A stretch of 64,000 nucleotides of DNA, from positions 62,001-126,000 of the forward strand of contig NZ_JAARZC010000001.1 in assembly GCF_014229095.1 (NCBI RefSeq), written 5' to 3'. The DNA is from Listeria cossartiae subsp. cayugensis (GTDB taxonomy: Bacteria > Bacillota > Bacilli > Lactobacillales > Listeriaceae). Positions 54,167 to 63,895 of the stretch are shown piece after piece (positions within the stretch are counted from its first letter, which is position 1; the number at the start of each line of letters is the position of its first letter). Below the pieces are notes generated by a model. That model searched no databases. It was not told where the DNA came from and was given only the letters and a program-made list of their open reading frames with translations. Made by a program: the position numbers and the translations under genes.

Positions 54167-55852
54167 ATGACAACATTAGGGATAGACTTAGGAACATCAA
54201 ATAGTTTAGTAGCATATTGGAATGAGGATAAAGCTGTATTGATACCAAATGTATTTGGAGAGGTGTTAACGCCATCTGTGGTCGGTGTAGATGATAACGG
54301 TGAATTTTTAATTGGTAAAATTGCTAAAGAACGTCTAACTTCGCACCCGGACAAAACAGCGGCAGTTTTTAAAAGATTTATGGGTACAGAAAAGAATTAT
54401 TACTTGGGTAAGCAAGCTTTTTCTGCCACAGATTTATCTAGTTTTGTTTTAAAATCTTTAAAAGCAGATGCAGAGAAATTTTTGGGTGAGACTTGCACAG
54501 ATGCAGTTATTAGTGTGCCTGCCTATTTTAATAATTCACAACGAAAAGCAACAATTGATGCGGCCTTTTTAGCTGGGTTGAAAGTAGAAAGATTAATTAG
54601 TGAGCCAACCGCGGCTGCAATTGCTTACGGAATCCACGAACAAAATGATACAACTTTGATGGTAATTGATATTGGCGGAGGCACTTTTGACGTTTCGATT
54701 TTGGAAATGTTTGATGGTGTCATGCAAGTAATTGCGATTGGTGGAAATAACTATTTAGGTGGCGAAGATTTTACAAGTGTTATTATTGAAGATTTTTTGA
54801 GTAAAAACGACTTGAAAAAAGATGATTTGTCTGCGGAAGATTTTGCATCACTTTATAAACAAGCAGAAGATGCGAAGAAGTCTATTTGTCACGCGAAAAC
54901 AGGTGAAATAACGTTAAATGAGATAAATTATACAATAACAGAAAATCAATTTGAGATAATTAGCCAACCATTAATTTTAAAATTACGCGAACCAATCATT
55001 CAAGCTTTAAAAGATGCTGATTTAAAACCGGTTGATATTGAACAAGTAGTACTTATCGGTGGGGCTACAAAAATGCCGATTATTAAAAGTTTTACAAGTA
55101 AATTTTTAGGCAAGATACCTTTTATGCACATCAATCCTGATGAAACAGTGGGGCTTGGCGCTGCAGTTCAAGCGGCCTTAAAAGAACGCCACGAGTCACT
55201 GGAAGAGTTCGTATTGACGGATGTTTGCGCGCACACGCTCGGCACGGAAATAGTAAAGGAGATTGGCCCTAACAGATACCAAGAAGGTATTTTTTCACCA
55301 ATTATTGAGCGGAATACAACGATACCAGTAAGCCGTGTGGAGAATTATTATACGATTTCGGATAATCAATCTCATATAGAATTTGGAGTATATCAAGGAG
55401 AAAGTAGAAACGTTAAAGATAATCTTAAACTTGGAGAATTACTAGTCTCACTACCTCCAGAAACTAAGGCAGGATCTAAAATGGAAGTGCGCTTTACCTA
55501 TGATAAAAATGGAATTCTTGAAGTATTAGTAAAAACAGTAGCTACAGGAGAAGTAAAGCAGCTAATTATTCAAAATAATCCGGGGGCAATGTCAAAAAAA
55601 GAGTTGGAAGAACAATTAGAAAAATTAAGTCATCTTAAAATACATCCGCGGGATCGTTCTGAAAACCGACTTTTACTTGCAAGAGCAGATAGAATATATC
55701 AAATGTCTTTAGGTGAAAGACGAAGATTTATAGAATTCTTAATCGCTGAGTTTGAACAGGTAGTTGAAACACAAGATGAGAAGAAAATAGAGGCTCAATG
55801 TGAGAAGCTTAAACAACAACTAGCTGAATTTGAAGGAGTGAACTGGGATTGA
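54167..55852 (+). CDS. HscC/DnaK-family Hsp70 chaperone
   Basis: 561-aa Hsp70 homologue. N-terminal ATPase domain (about 1-365) with GIDLGTSNSLVAYW, IDIGGGTFDVSIL and the adenosine motif VLIGGATKMPII; substrate-binding domain (about 370-495), short lid. It lacks the long C-terminal tail of DnaK and matches the HscC group in size and layout. Starts behind GGGAGGA. It overlaps its J-protein partner gene by 4 bp, an arrangement known from enterobacterial HscC-type loci, which supports co-function. It is a second Hsp70, so not the essential DnaK. Confidence 0.9.
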   Translation: MTTLGIDLGTSNSLVAYWNEDKAVLIPNVFGEVLTPSVVGVDDNGEFLIGKIAKERLTSHPDKTAAVFKRFMGTEKNYYLGKQAFSATDLSSFVLKSLKADAEKFLGETCTDAVISVPAYFNNSQRKATIDAAFLAGLKVERLISEPTAAAIAYGIHEQNDTTLMVIDIGGGTFDVSILEMFDGVMQVIAIGGNNYLGGEDFTSVIIEDFLSKNDLKKDDLSAEDFASLYKQAEDAKKSICHAKTGEITLNEINYTITENQFEIISQPLILKLREPIIQALKDADLKPVDIEQVVLIGGATKMPIIKSFTSKFLGKIPFMHINPDETVGLGAAVQAALKERHESLEEFVLTDVCAHTLGTEIVKEIGPNRYQEGIFSPIIERNTTIPVSRVENYYTISDNQSHIEFGVYQGESRNVKDNLKLGELLVSLPPETKAGSKMEVRFTYDKNGILEVLVKTVATGEVKQLIIQNNPGAMSKKELEEQLEKLSHLKIHPRDRSENRLLLARADRIYQMSLGERRRFIEFLIAEFEQVVETQDEKKIEAQCEKLKQQLAEFEGVNWD

Positions 55853-57279
55853 CAGTTTGGGAAATACTACAAATAGAAAAGACAACAGACAAACGTGCAA
55901 TCAAGTGTGCTTATGCCAAAGCACTCAAATATACACATCCAGATGACGACCCAGCAGCTTTTCAAAAATTAAAAGAGTCCTTTGATATAGCTTTAAAATA
56001 TCAAGAATCTGATTGGGATATGGACGATTTCGAACCGATAGTATTTTCGGTGGCTGATGATGAATATAATACGGATGAGCAAACTGCGAAAAAACCACAA
56101 TTGCAACTTGAACCACTAGAGCTAGAAGAGAAAGAGCCTTCTTTTATGGAACAATTGAATGTTGTTTTTGCGAACTTTAGTGAGAGGATAAATATTGAAG
56201 TTTGGCGTGATTTACTCCAAACAGATAGCTCGTTTAGTATGGATGGATATGATAGTAATAAGACGTATTTAGCAAATTTTATAGCTGAAAATGCAATGTT
56301 TCTTCCAAAAGAGATAATTAAATTAGCTTTTGAATTATATAATTTGGATGAAATAGTTTTAAATAGCTTTAATGAGAGGCTCGCAATAAACTTACGTAAT
56401 GCGAAGAACCTTCCGCCATTTTCTTTTGAGGCATTAGAAAACTTGGATGAACACTCACGGAATACATTTATTATGACGCGCTATGCCGCTTATAATTGTT
56501 TAGAGCGACGTGGTATAGAAAGTCACATTAAACGAGCAAAAATCATTTTTGCTAGCGATCCAGATCTTGAACTGATAGATATTATTAGTAGTACAGGAAA
56601 ACTTAATCAAGCAACAATTTTAAAGAGAATCAATCAATTTATTGAAAAAAATTCAGAAAACCCAACAGCTCGCATGTATCGATTGTTTCTTAATCAAAAA
56701 ATGAAAAATCCAATTAATCTGGATGATTTAGAATATGCTCTGTTGGACACGTATTTCTCGGTTCCTAAAGAGAATGAGTTTTTTGATGACATCATTTACC
56801 ATGTAGATAAAAATAAGTTATTAGGTTTCATTTATTTCGATTTAAAAAAATATTCTATGGCTTATAGTTATTTAATCAAAGCTGCTGATACGAGCGTGAA
56901 ATCGGTTAGAGATAGAATTGCTTTTTGTTTAAAATTAGATTTAAAAAGAGAAAAAGAAACAACCAAAAATAAAGCACGAATTCAAGATATTTCGACTGAA
57001 CTAAGCTTTTACTCAATATTTGCATATGAACTATGGTATTTGAAATTGCGGCCAAAAAATGTATTCAGTGTATTGTTTAGTATGGCGAAAGTAGCTATAT
57101 TGATTATGCTTTTAACTTCAATCTTTGCAGAGGACCTTAATTTTTGGCGAGTATTTTGGATAATTTTTTTAGGTAATACTATAGGCGTACATTTACTTTT
57201 CAGGAAAAACATATGGATAAAGTATAGAGATGAAAATAGAGAGGAATATTATCGAAATAAGTTTGCTAATATTAAATAA
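55849..57279 (+). CDS. J-domain protein with C-terminal membrane segments
   Basis: 476-aa DjlC-like partner of the HscC-type Hsp70. Starts with TTG at 55849, overlapping the Hsp70 stop (TTGA). The J domain is at residues 2-50, with the essential HPD in YTHPDDDP (about 29-31). A long helical region with TPR-like pieces follows (about 90-390), then two hydrophobic segments near 408-450 and a basic end. It should recruit the Hsp70 to a membrane site; the client is unknown. No zinc finger or G/F region, unlike DnaJ. Confidence 0.85.
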   Translation: MTVWEILQIEKTTDKRAIKCAYAKALKYTHPDDDPAAFQKLKESFDIALKYQESDWDMDDFEPIVFSVADDEYNTDEQTAKKPQLQLEPLELEEKEPSFMEQLNVVFANFSERINIEVWRDLLQTDSSFSMDGYDSNKTYLANFIAENAMFLPKEIIKLAFELYNLDEIVLNSFNERLAINLRNAKNLPPFSFEALENLDEHSRNTFIMTRYAAYNCLERRGIESHIKRAKIIFASDPDLELIDIISSTGKLNQATILKRINQFIEKNSENPTARMYRLFLNQKMKNPINLDDLEYALLDTYFSVPKENEFFDDIIYHVDKNKLLGFIYFDLKKYSMAYSYLIKAADTSVKSVRDRIAFCLKLDLKREKETTKNKARIQDISTELSFYSIFAYELWYLKLRPKNVFSVLFSMAKVAILIMLLTSIFAEDLNFWRVFWIIFLGNTIGVHLLFRKNIWIKYRDENREEYYRNKFANIK

Positions 57280-57290
57280 TTATATTAAAC

Positions 57291-57323
57291 AAAAGATGCC
57301 CTGAAATCTCAAGGCATCTTTTT
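57291..57323. terminator. Bidirectional terminator between J-protein and tatC
   Basis: AAGATGCC (57293-57300) pairs with GGCATCTT (57313-57320), with A and T runs at both ends; the stop region of tatC overlaps its right side. Confidence 0.88.
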
Positions 57324-58052
57324 CGCGTTCATTTCCTTATTCATTCGCCGAACCGTAAGCCCGGACACGACAATACTAATCTCATACAGCCCAATCAGCG
57401 GTACGGTAATCATCAAATGCGATAAAATTTCTGGCGGGGCGATGAATGCGGCGATAATCAATAGGCAAAAATAAGCATATTTTCGCGAGCGGCGCATGCC
57501 GTTTGGGGTTATCAGCGACAATCTTGTCAGCAGCATAATCACCATCGGAAGCTCAAATAAAACACCAAATGAAAGCACGATTTGTAGCAAAAATTGAAAA
57601 TAAGTCGCGAGGCCAATCGTCGTTTCAACGCCAAGTTCGGCTGCAAATTGAAACATAAATTTTAATATAAATGGGAAAGTGATTAAATAAGAAAAAACAA
57701 CACCAAACAAAAAAAGCAAAAAAGTAATCGGAATATAGCGCAAAGTAATTCGTTGTTCGGCTGCATGTAGCCCCGGTTTCACGAAGGCCCATAATTGATA
57801 TAAAATAACTGGAAATACTAAGACGAGTCCAATAACAAACGCCATTTCAATATAAATTTGAAAAGCATCTGTGACTTTGAAAACGTGCAAAATCACTTCT
57901 TTTGGCAGGTCATCTTTTTGGAGAAATAAAATTAGCGGCTTGGAAACGAAAAGCCCCACAAAGAAAGCGAGAAAAAAGGATAGCAGGATGATTAATAATC
58001 TGGTGCGTAGTTCTTTCAGGTGTCCAGTGAGGCTCATGGAAACTTCGGTCAC
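57309..58052 (-). CDS. tatC: TatC, twin-arginine translocase subunit
   Basis: 247-aa six-TM protein, the signal-peptide receptor of the Tat system. The N-terminal cytoplasmic motif [13 protein letters not shown] and the FxxE-type segment LFELPMVI are conserved. GTG at 58052 overlaps the tatA TGA (GTGA), giving coupling; the ATG at 58037 is the alternative. Its likely main client is EfeB, encoded 3 kb away in the Fur-controlled operon on the other strand. Confidence 0.95.
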   Translation of the reverse strand: MTEVSMSLTGHLKELRTRLLIILLSFFLAFFVGLFVSKPLILFLQKDDLPKEVILHVFKVTDAFQIYIEMAFVIGLVLVFPVILYQLWAFVKPGLHAAEQRITLRYIPITFLLFLFGVVFSYLITFPFILKFMFQFAAELGVETTIGLATYFQFLLQIVLSFGVLFELPMVIMLLTRLSLITPNGMRRSRKYAYFCLLIIAAFIAPPEILSHLMITVPLIGLYEISIVVSGLTVRRMNKEMNAKKMP

Positions 58053-58228
58053 GGGCGTGGATCTTCTTTTTTGGTTTCTTCTTTGGAGTCATCCATCATG
58101 CCTTTGGTCGCATTTTTGAATTCGCGAAGTGTGTCACCGGCAGCTCTACCAAGCTCTGGCAGTTTTTTAGGTCCAAAAATCACAAGGGCAGCTCCGACAA
58201 TTAAAGCGATACTTCCTGGTCCGATCAT
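58049..58228 (-). CDS. tatA: TatA, twin-arginine translocase pore subunit
   Basis: 59-aa protein: N-terminal TM helix ([19 protein letters not shown]), hinge [10 protein letters not shown], amphipathic helix and charged tail. The frame is open to 58273, but MIGPGS at 58228 behind GGGGGAAATCG is the real start. One TatA and one TatC, a minimal Tat system as usual in low-GC Gram-positives. Confidence 0.96.
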   Translation of the reverse strand: MIGPGSIALIVGAALVIFGPKKLPELGRAAGDTLREFKNATKGMMDDSKEETKKEDPRP

Positions 58229-58252
58229 TTCGATTTCCCCCATTCTTATATT

Positions 58253-58271
58253 GAAAATGATAATCATTATC
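58253..58271. promoter_or_regulatory. Fur box upstream of tatA
   Basis: 19-bp sequence GAAAATGATAATCATTATC, 18 of 19 positions identical to the Fur consensus. It lies just downstream of a good minus-strand promoter (see 58277-58305), where Fur would block transcription of tatA-tatC. Confidence 0.88.
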
Positions 58272-58276
58272 AATCA

Positions 58277-58305
58277 ATTCTAAATCGAAAGTTAGCAGAT
58301 GTCAA
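58277..58305 (-). promoter_or_regulatory. Promoter of tatA-tatC
   Basis: Minus strand -35 TTGACA (complement at 58300-58305), 17-bp spacer, -10 TAGAAT (complement at 58277-58282). The Fur box begins 6 bp further down, over the start site. Confidence 0.85.
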
Positions 58306-58466
58306 TCTGTTTTTCTGGTCGTAATTTTAACGGTTACTTTATTGAACAAAATGCGACTAAATGAGCTTGTTTCATTACAGAACCATTTCCTGAAATTATA
58401 GTTTTAAAAGAAGCTTCGATGATAATATTGAAGGTTTTTGTTTACTTTCAACTTTGAAAAAATTTA

Positions 58467-58495
58467 TTGACTTTTGCGAACACAAAGAATATGAT
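58467..58495 (+). promoter_or_regulatory. Promoter of the efe iron operon
   Basis: TTGACT (58467-58472), 17-bp spacer, TATGAT (58490-58495). The -10 overlaps the second Fur box, so it is repressed when iron is plentiful. Confidence 0.88.
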
Positions 58496-58511
58496 AATGA
58501 TAATCATTATC
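58493..58511. promoter_or_regulatory. Perfect Fur box of the efe operon
   Basis: Exact 19-bp consensus GATAATGATAATCATTATC. Mirrors the tatA-side box, so the divergent tatAC and efe transcripts share iron control. The rest of the 308-bp gap holds the two promoters only. Confidence 0.95.
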
Positions 58512-58536
58512 AATTAAAAAGGAGGACGATTTGAAT

Positions 58537-60021
58537 ATGGCTCAGAAGCTTTTAGGGCGATTTGCATTACTATTAGGCATTTTTGCGGTAGTTTTGACTA
58601 TTGGTTTTAGTGATGTAACTGCTGCCGAAAAGCCAAATATTGATAAACCTGTAAAAGCACTGCAGCAAACAGAAACGGCGGTGGAAGCTGCTGATTATGA
58701 TAAAGCGAAGGACTTGTTTCAAGAAGATAAATTATGGTGGTCGCAAAATAAGCAGACTGTCAAAGAAAAATCGTACGACTTGGCTGGACAGATTGACCGG
58801 CAAATTGCGGAAATATCACTTGGAATTTTAAATAATGATAAACAGCAAACGATGGATGGGATTACTGCGCTGAATAATTTGCTCAAGACCTATCAAGAGG
58901 GTACATATACGGATAATGAAGGAAATACCAATATTACTTTATCAAGCTACATTGCTAAACTGACTACGACGAAAAAGCTGATAGATGAAAAAGATTGGGC
59001 AAAAGCGGCGACACAAATTCAAGATTTAAAAACAGAGTGGCTCGCGGTGGAAGGTGATGTGGTCAGCCAATCGCAAGCGGCTTACGACAATACCGAGCGC
59101 GATTTAATGCTGCTTGATGCTTATATTAATGATCCTGCAAAACAAGCCAAAACTGCAGATGTTCTGGACGGGATGACGGAGGAGCTAAAACCTTTTGCGG
59201 ATGTGACTTACACGTGGTTCGATGCTGCGTTAATCCCGTTTCGCGAAGGACTGGAGGCACTTTTGATTATCGCAACGCTTCTTACTTATACAAAGAGAAC
59301 GAAGACACGCACGGCGAAAAGATGGATTATAGGCGGAACGGCAGCTGGTTTGGTGGTAAGTTTGGCGCTCGGTATGGTCGTGGCGTTTTGGCTATCGGCA
59401 CTTGCCTTTGGAGATAATAACAATTTGATTAACGGTTGGGCTGGGCTGATTGCAAGTATTATGATGCTTTATGTTAGCTACTGGTTGCACCGAAATTCGG
59501 ATATTACTCGTTGGAATAATTACATGGAAGGTAAGAGTAACCAAGCTCTTTCGAATGGAAAAATGATTTCTTTTGCCTTTTTAGCCTTTTTAGCGATTTT
59601 GAGGGAAGGTTTAGAAACAGTTGTCTTCTTAATTGGTATGGTTGGGCGGATGTCGAATTTTGAATTATTGATGGGGATTTTGGCTGGGCTTGGCGTGTTA
59701 TTAATCATCGCTTTTGTGATGTTGCGATACAGCGTACATATTCCTGTGAAGCCATTCTTTATAATTTCGAGCGCGATTGTGTTTTATCTATGCTTTAAAT
59801 TTATGGGGTCGGGAATTCATAGTTTGCAACTGGCGGGAGTCATTCCGACATCGGTAGAAGATTACTTGCCATCCATTCCAGCGCTTAGTATTTACCCATC
59901 ATGGTATAGCTTTTTACCACAAGTATTACTCGTTATTTTTGGATTAATTATTTTAATAAAACAACAAATTAAAAAAAGAGCTGATTCTAAAAAGGAATTG
60001 GCACAAGGGGGCAAATCATGA
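58537..60021 (+). CDS. FTR1-family iron permease (EfeU-like)
   Basis: 494-aa protein. An extracytoplasmic N-terminal part of about 220 residues (after a signal/TM helix, residues 8-28) is followed by about seven TM helices carrying the two REGLE motifs (PFREGLEAL and ILREGLETVV) that bind ferric/ferrous iron. GGAGGACG precedes; TTG at 58531 and ATG at 58537 are both in frame, and I prefer the ATG. It overlaps the next gene by 4 bp. With EfeO and EfeB it forms an acid- or low-iron-induced ferrous iron uptake system. Confidence 0.92.
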   Translation: MAQKLLGRFALLLGIFAVVLTIGFSDVTAAEKPNIDKPVKALQQTETAVEAADYDKAKDLFQEDKLWWSQNKQTVKEKSYDLAGQIDRQIAEISLGILNNDKQQTMDGITALNNLLKTYQEGTYTDNEGNTNITLSSYIAKLTTTKKLIDEKDWAKAATQIQDLKTEWLAVEGDVVSQSQAAYDNTERDLMLLDAYINDPAKQAKTADVLDGMTEELKPFADVTYTWFDAALIPFREGLEALLIIATLLTYTKRTKTRTAKRWIIGGTAAGLVVSLALGMVVAFWLSALAFGDNNNLINGWAGLIASIMMLYVSYWLHRNSDITRWNNYMEGKSNQALSNGKMISFAFLAFLAILREGLETVVFLIGMVGRMSNFELLMGILAGLGVLLIIAFVMLRYSVHIPVKPFFIISSAIVFYLCFKFMGSGIHSLQLAGVIPTSVEDYLPSIPALSIYPSWYSFLPQVLLVIFGLIILIKQQIKKRADSKKELAQGGKS

Positions 60022-61178
60022 AAAAATTGATTATTGTTATGTTGACTATTTTTACAGCGGTGTTGGTTGTTGGATGTAGTGGGACGGGAACAGCGGACAA
60101 GGCGGAAACGAAAAAGGAAACAACGAAAGAAAGTAAGCAAGCAAACGCGGTCAAAAAAGAAGTAAAAGAAATGAAAACCAACTTGGATGAAGTGAAAAAA
60201 GCCATTGCGGACAAAGATAAGAGTGCACTTCAATCTAGTGCGGCAGATTTACATAAACATTGGTTAGAGTTTGAAAACAACGTCCGTGATTTGTATCCAT
60301 TACAATATACGGACGTCGAAAAATATGAAACACCGATTTTCTATGAATCAAAAAATGATAACCCGAATTTTGATACGTTAAATGACAACGCGACTGGACT
60401 TGACGGGGCGTTAGATACGCTTGAAAAAGCCAAAGAAACCAAAGCGAAAACTTCTGAAGTGCTGGATAAAGCGGTAGATAACTATTCTAAATATGTGACG
60501 GAGCAAGTAGATGAATTCGTTGCCCAAACCGAAATTTTCACAAATGCCGTAAAATCCGGTGATATCGAAAAAGCAAAAGCAAGCTATGTTTCGCCGCGCT
60601 TGAATTACGAACGCATTGAGCCAATTGCGGAAAGTTTTGGTGATTTAGATCCAAAAATCGATGCTCGGATTAACGATGTGGAAAACGAAGCGGACTGGAC
60701 TGGTTTCCACGTCATTGAACGCGCGCTTTGGGAAAAGAAATCGCTCGAAGGCATGGATGTTTACGCGGATAAACTTTTAACAGATGCGAAAGCACTTCAA
60801 GCCGAAGTGAAAAACTTGAAATTAGAGCCAAAACCAATGGTCGCAGGTGCGATGGAATTACTAAATGAAGCCGCAACGACTAAAATTACTGGGGAAGAAG
60901 AAGCATACTCGCACACAGATTTAGACGATTTAAATGCGAATGTCGAAGGTTCAAAAGTAGTTTACCAAGCGATCATTCCGGCGTTAAATGCACAAGATAA
61001 AAAATTAGCTGACCAAATTGATGCAGCTTTCAACAAAATGGAAGACACGTTAGCGAACTACAAAAATGGCGACTCATTCGTACTCTATACAACCTTAACG
61101 AAAGACCAAATTCGCGAAATCAGTGACCAATTGAGCCACCTTTCCGAATTAATGGCGCAAACAGGGAAAATTTTCTAA
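60018..61178 (+). CDS. efeO: EfeO/EfeM-family iron-uptake lipoprotein
   Basis: 386-aa lipoprotein with lipobox VVGC (Cys near residue 16), acidic-lysine-rich linker, helical domain, and an imelysin/M75-like domain with GxHxxE seen as GFHVIERALW (about residue 233). This metal-binding motif is characteristic of EfeO and EfeM. Binds iron (or copper) outside the membrane and hands it to the permease. Overlaps the permease gene by 4 bp (ATGA). Confidence 0.93.
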   Translation: MKKLIIVMLTIFTAVLVVGCSGTGTADKAETKKETTKESKQANAVKKEVKEMKTNLDEVKKAIADKDKSALQSSAADLHKHWLEFENNVRDLYPLQYTDVEKYETPIFYESKNDNPNFDTLNDNATGLDGALDTLEKAKETKAKTSEVLDKAVDNYSKYVTEQVDEFVAQTEIFTNAVKSGDIEKAKASYVSPRLNYERIEPIAESFGDLDPKIDARINDVENEADWTGFHVIERALWEKKSLEGMDVYADKLLTDAKALQAEVKNLKLEPKPMVAGAMELLNEAATTKITGEEEAYSHTDLDDLNANVEGSKVVYQAIIPALNAQDKKLADQIDAAFNKMEDTLANYKNGDSFVLYTTLTKDQIREISDQLSHLSELMAQTGKIF

Positions 61179-61195
61179 GCATAGGAAGGAAAACG

Positions 61196-62461
61196 ATGAC
61201 AGATAAGAAGAGCGAAAATCAGACGGAAAAGACAGAAGCCAAGGAAAATAAAGGAATGACTCGGCGCGAAATGCTGAAACTTTCTGCTGTAGCTGGGACC
61301 GGGATTGCTGTTGGGGCAACCGGTCTTGGCACGATTTTAAATGTGGTGGATCATGTGGACAAGGCGCTCACTCCGAAAGAAAAGGCGGAGACAGGCGTAC
61401 CGTTTTATGCGACGAATCAAGCGGGGATTATTACTGCGCAGCAAACCTATTGTTACATCGCCAGCTTTGATATTCAAACGGAATCGCGGCAAATTTTGCA
61501 AGATCTATTTGTGAAATGGACAAAATTTGCTGATTTGACGGCGAGTGGTGGGGTTTTGCGAGATGTGGATAATGATATGTTACCGCCGAACGACACTGGG
61601 GAAGCAGATGGGCTGGGCATTTCTAATTTTACTGTAACACTTGGTTATGGCCCGACTTTTTTTGAAAAAGATGGCAAAGACCGGTTCGGTGTTAAGGCGA
61701 AAAAGCCGAAGTATCTGGAAAAAATTCCCCATATGGCGCATGATAGCTTGGATGAGGCTTATTCTGACGGCGATTTATGCATCCAAGTGTGCGCCGATGA
61801 TCAGCAAGTAGCTTTCCACGGAATTCGTAATTTCATCCGTTTAGCGAGCGGCGTCGCAGTTGTTCGCTGGATTGAAGAAGGTTTTCTCAGCGCACCAAAA
61901 AACGAAACACCGCGCAATCTGTTTGGTTTTAAAGACGGAACGGCAAACGTTGACCACGACTCAAAAAAAGGCTACAAAGACGTCGTTTGGGCGGAAAATG
62001 ACGAACCAGAATGGATGCAAAACGGCAGCTACCTCGGCTATCGCAAAATCCAAATGCTCATCGAAATTTGGGACCGCTCATCCTTACTTGACCAAGAAGA
62101 CACATTTGGTCGAAAAAAAGCATCCGGCGCCCCGTACCACAAAAAACATGAGCACGATAAAGTCGATCCGAGCAAACTGCCAGCTGATTCTCATGTGCGT
62201 CTAGCCAAAGACACCAAGCAACAAATGCATCGCCGCGCCTATTCTTACACAAACGGCATTGATAAAAGTACAGGAACGATTGATGCCGGCTTATTATTCA
62301 TCTGTTTCACCCAAAATCCAGCCAAACAATTTTTGCCAATGCTAAGTATCATGGGGAAAATGGATAAATTAAACGAATACACCGTCCCAATTGGAAGCGC
62401 GATGTTTGCTTGCCAAGGCGGACTTGCTCCCGGAGAAATTTTTGGAGAAAAACTACTTTAG
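61196..62461 (+). CDS. efeB: EfeB, Tat-exported DyP-type haem peroxidase
   Basis: 421-aa dye-decolourising peroxidase. The Tat signal TRREMLKLS with a following hydrophobic stretch and alanine-rich end is at residues 22-50. The family motif GxxDG appears as FGFKDGTAN near residue 246, supplying the catalytic Asp, and the haem-ligating His lies in the C-terminal part (MHRRAYSY, about 345). It oxidises ferrous iron or removes iron from haem in the EfeUOB system. Its export depends on TatA/TatC encoded in the divergent Fur-controlled unit. Confidence 0.94.
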   Translation: MTDKKSENQTEKTEAKENKGMTRREMLKLSAVAGTGIAVGATGLGTILNVVDHVDKALTPKEKAETGVPFYATNQAGIITAQQTYCYIASFDIQTESRQILQDLFVKWTKFADLTASGGVLRDVDNDMLPPNDTGEADGLGISNFTVTLGYGPTFFEKDGKDRFGVKAKKPKYLEKIPHMAHDSLDEAYSDGDLCIQVCADDQQVAFHGIRNFIRLASGVAVVRWIEEGFLSAPKNETPRNLFGFKDGTANVDHDSKKGYKDVVWAENDEPEWMQNGSYLGYRKIQMLIEIWDRSSLLDQEDTFGRKKASGAPYHKKHEHDKVDPSKLPADSHVRLAKDTKQQMHRRAYSYTNGIDKSTGTIDAGLLFICFTQNPAKQFLPMLSIMGKMDKLNEYTVPIGSAMFACQGGLAPGEIFGEKLL

Positions 62462-62491
62462 TCTAAGGTTCGCGAGCCTTAGACTTTTTTT
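62461..62491 (+). terminator. Terminator after efeB
   Basis: GTCTAAGG (62461-62468) pairs with CCTTAGAC (62477-62484), followed by T7; the stem contains the last base of the stop codon. Confidence 0.9.
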
Positions 62492-62533
62492 GTATAATGA
62501 AAGCAAGTCAATGATTAGAGGGAGCCGATTTTA

Positions 62534-63043
62534 GTGGAAGAATGGGATTTGCTAAATGAAAATCGTGAATTAACCGGGAAAACGCATATACGCGGTGAAA
62601 AACTAGCGCCCGGAGAACTTCATATGGTCATTCACGTATGTATTTTTAACGAAAAAGGGCAACTTTTAATCCAAAAACGCCAAAAAGATAAAGAAAGTTG
62701 GCCGAATTATTGGGATCTTTCTGCGGCGGGTTCTGCGCTAAAAGGCGAAACAAGTCGCCAAGCTGCTGAACGAGAAGTGCAAGAAGAACTAGGTATTGCA
62801 ATTGATTTAAGTAACACCCGTGCCAAATTTAGTTACCATTTCGAAGCAGGATTTGATGATTATTGGTTTATTACGAAAGACGTGGAACTTAGCGACTTAA
62901 CTTTACAAAAAGAAGAAGTAGCGGATGCCCGTTTTGTGACTAAAGAAGAGTTAGAAATGTTAAGAAGTTCGGGCGAATTCATTCCATACTTCTTTTTAAA
63001 TCAACTTTTCAGCCTGAAAAATGCCACAACTATTCACTTTTAA
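62534..63043 (+). CDS. NUDIX hydrolase
   Basis: 169-aa NUDIX-fold protein. The NUDIX box GX5EX7REUXEEXGU is exact: G-SALKG-E-TSRQAAE-REVQEELGI (about residues 75-97). Nearest to the YfcD/IDI-like group, which hydrolyses nucleoside diphosphate derivatives or resembles isopentenyl-diphosphate isomerase; the true substrate is open. GTG start at 62534 behind GAGGGAG. Confidence 0.9.
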   Translation: MEEWDLLNENRELTGKTHIRGEKLAPGELHMVIHVCIFNEKGQLLIQKRQKDKESWPNYWDLSAAGSALKGETSRQAAEREVQEELGIAIDLSNTRAKFSYHFEAGFDDYWFITKDVELSDLTLQKEEVADARFVTKEELEMLRSSGEFIPYFFLNQLFSLKNATTIHF

Positions 63044-63139
63044 CGAATATAACTAAATTTCCACTTAACAAATTCGTTTCCTACACTTATAATAGTACAG
63101 AGACATGAGAAAAACTCCAATTAGAAAGCGAGTGGTAAT

Positions 63140-63859
63140 ATGGGCCGTAAATGGGCAAATATTAAAGAGAAAAAAGCGTCAAAAGATAAAACAAATAGTC
63201 GTATCTATGCGAAATTTGGAATTGAAATATATGTAGCGGCTAAATCAGGCGACCCAGATCCACATTCCAACCAAAAATTACGTTTTGTTATTGAACGTGC
63301 AAAAACATACAATGTGCCAAAACATATTATTGACCGCGCAATCGAAAAAGCGAAAGGCACTGGCGATGAAACATATTCAGAACTGCGCTATGAAGGCTTT
63401 GGTCCAAATGGTTCGATGATTATCGTAGACGCACTGACAAATAATGTGAATCGTACGGCATCCGATGTTCGCGCAGCTTATAGCAAAAACGGCGGCAACA
63501 TGGGCGTAAGTGGTTCAGTAGCTTATATGTTTGATAATACAGCCATTTTTGGTGTTGAAGGAAAAGACGCGGATGAGTTATTAGAACTTTTAATGGAAGC
63601 GGATATTGACGTTCGTGACATTTTAGACGAAGATGGCCAAGCGATTATTTATGCAGAACCAGAAGATTTCCACAAAGTACAAGAAGGTTTGAAAGCGGCT
63701 GGAATTGAAGAGTTCACAGTAGCGGAAATCGAAATGATCCCTCAAAACGATATTCAATTATCAGGTGAGGATTTAGAAAAATTCGAGAAACTAATTGATG
63801 CTTTAGAAGACCTAGAAGACGTGCAAAAAGTATATCATAACGTCGAATTAGAAGATTAA
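63140..63859 (+). CDS. YebC/TACO1-family protein (YeeN type)
   Basis: 239-aa YebC-family protein. The N-terminal [27 protein letters not shown] signature is complete, followed by [21 protein letters not shown] and the [22 protein letters not shown] central motif. The family includes transcription regulators and factors that relieve ribosome stalling at proline runs; the YeeN branch in Firmicutes is a second paralogue. Starts behind AAGCGAG. Confidence 0.94.
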   Translation: MGRKWANIKEKKASKDKTNSRIYAKFGIEIYVAAKSGDPDPHSNQKLRFVIERAKTYNVPKHIIDRAIEKAKGTGDETYSELRYEGFGPNGSMIIVDALTNNVNRTASDVRAAYSKNGGNMGVSGSVAYMFDNTAIFGVEGKDADELLELLMEADIDVRDILDEDGQAIIYAEPEDFHKVQEGLKAAGIEEFTVAEIEMIPQNDIQLSGEDLEKFEKLIDALEDLEDVQKVYHNVELED

Positions 63860-63895
63860 CAGCCAACTATTACAACAATCGGAGGAATTGATAAA

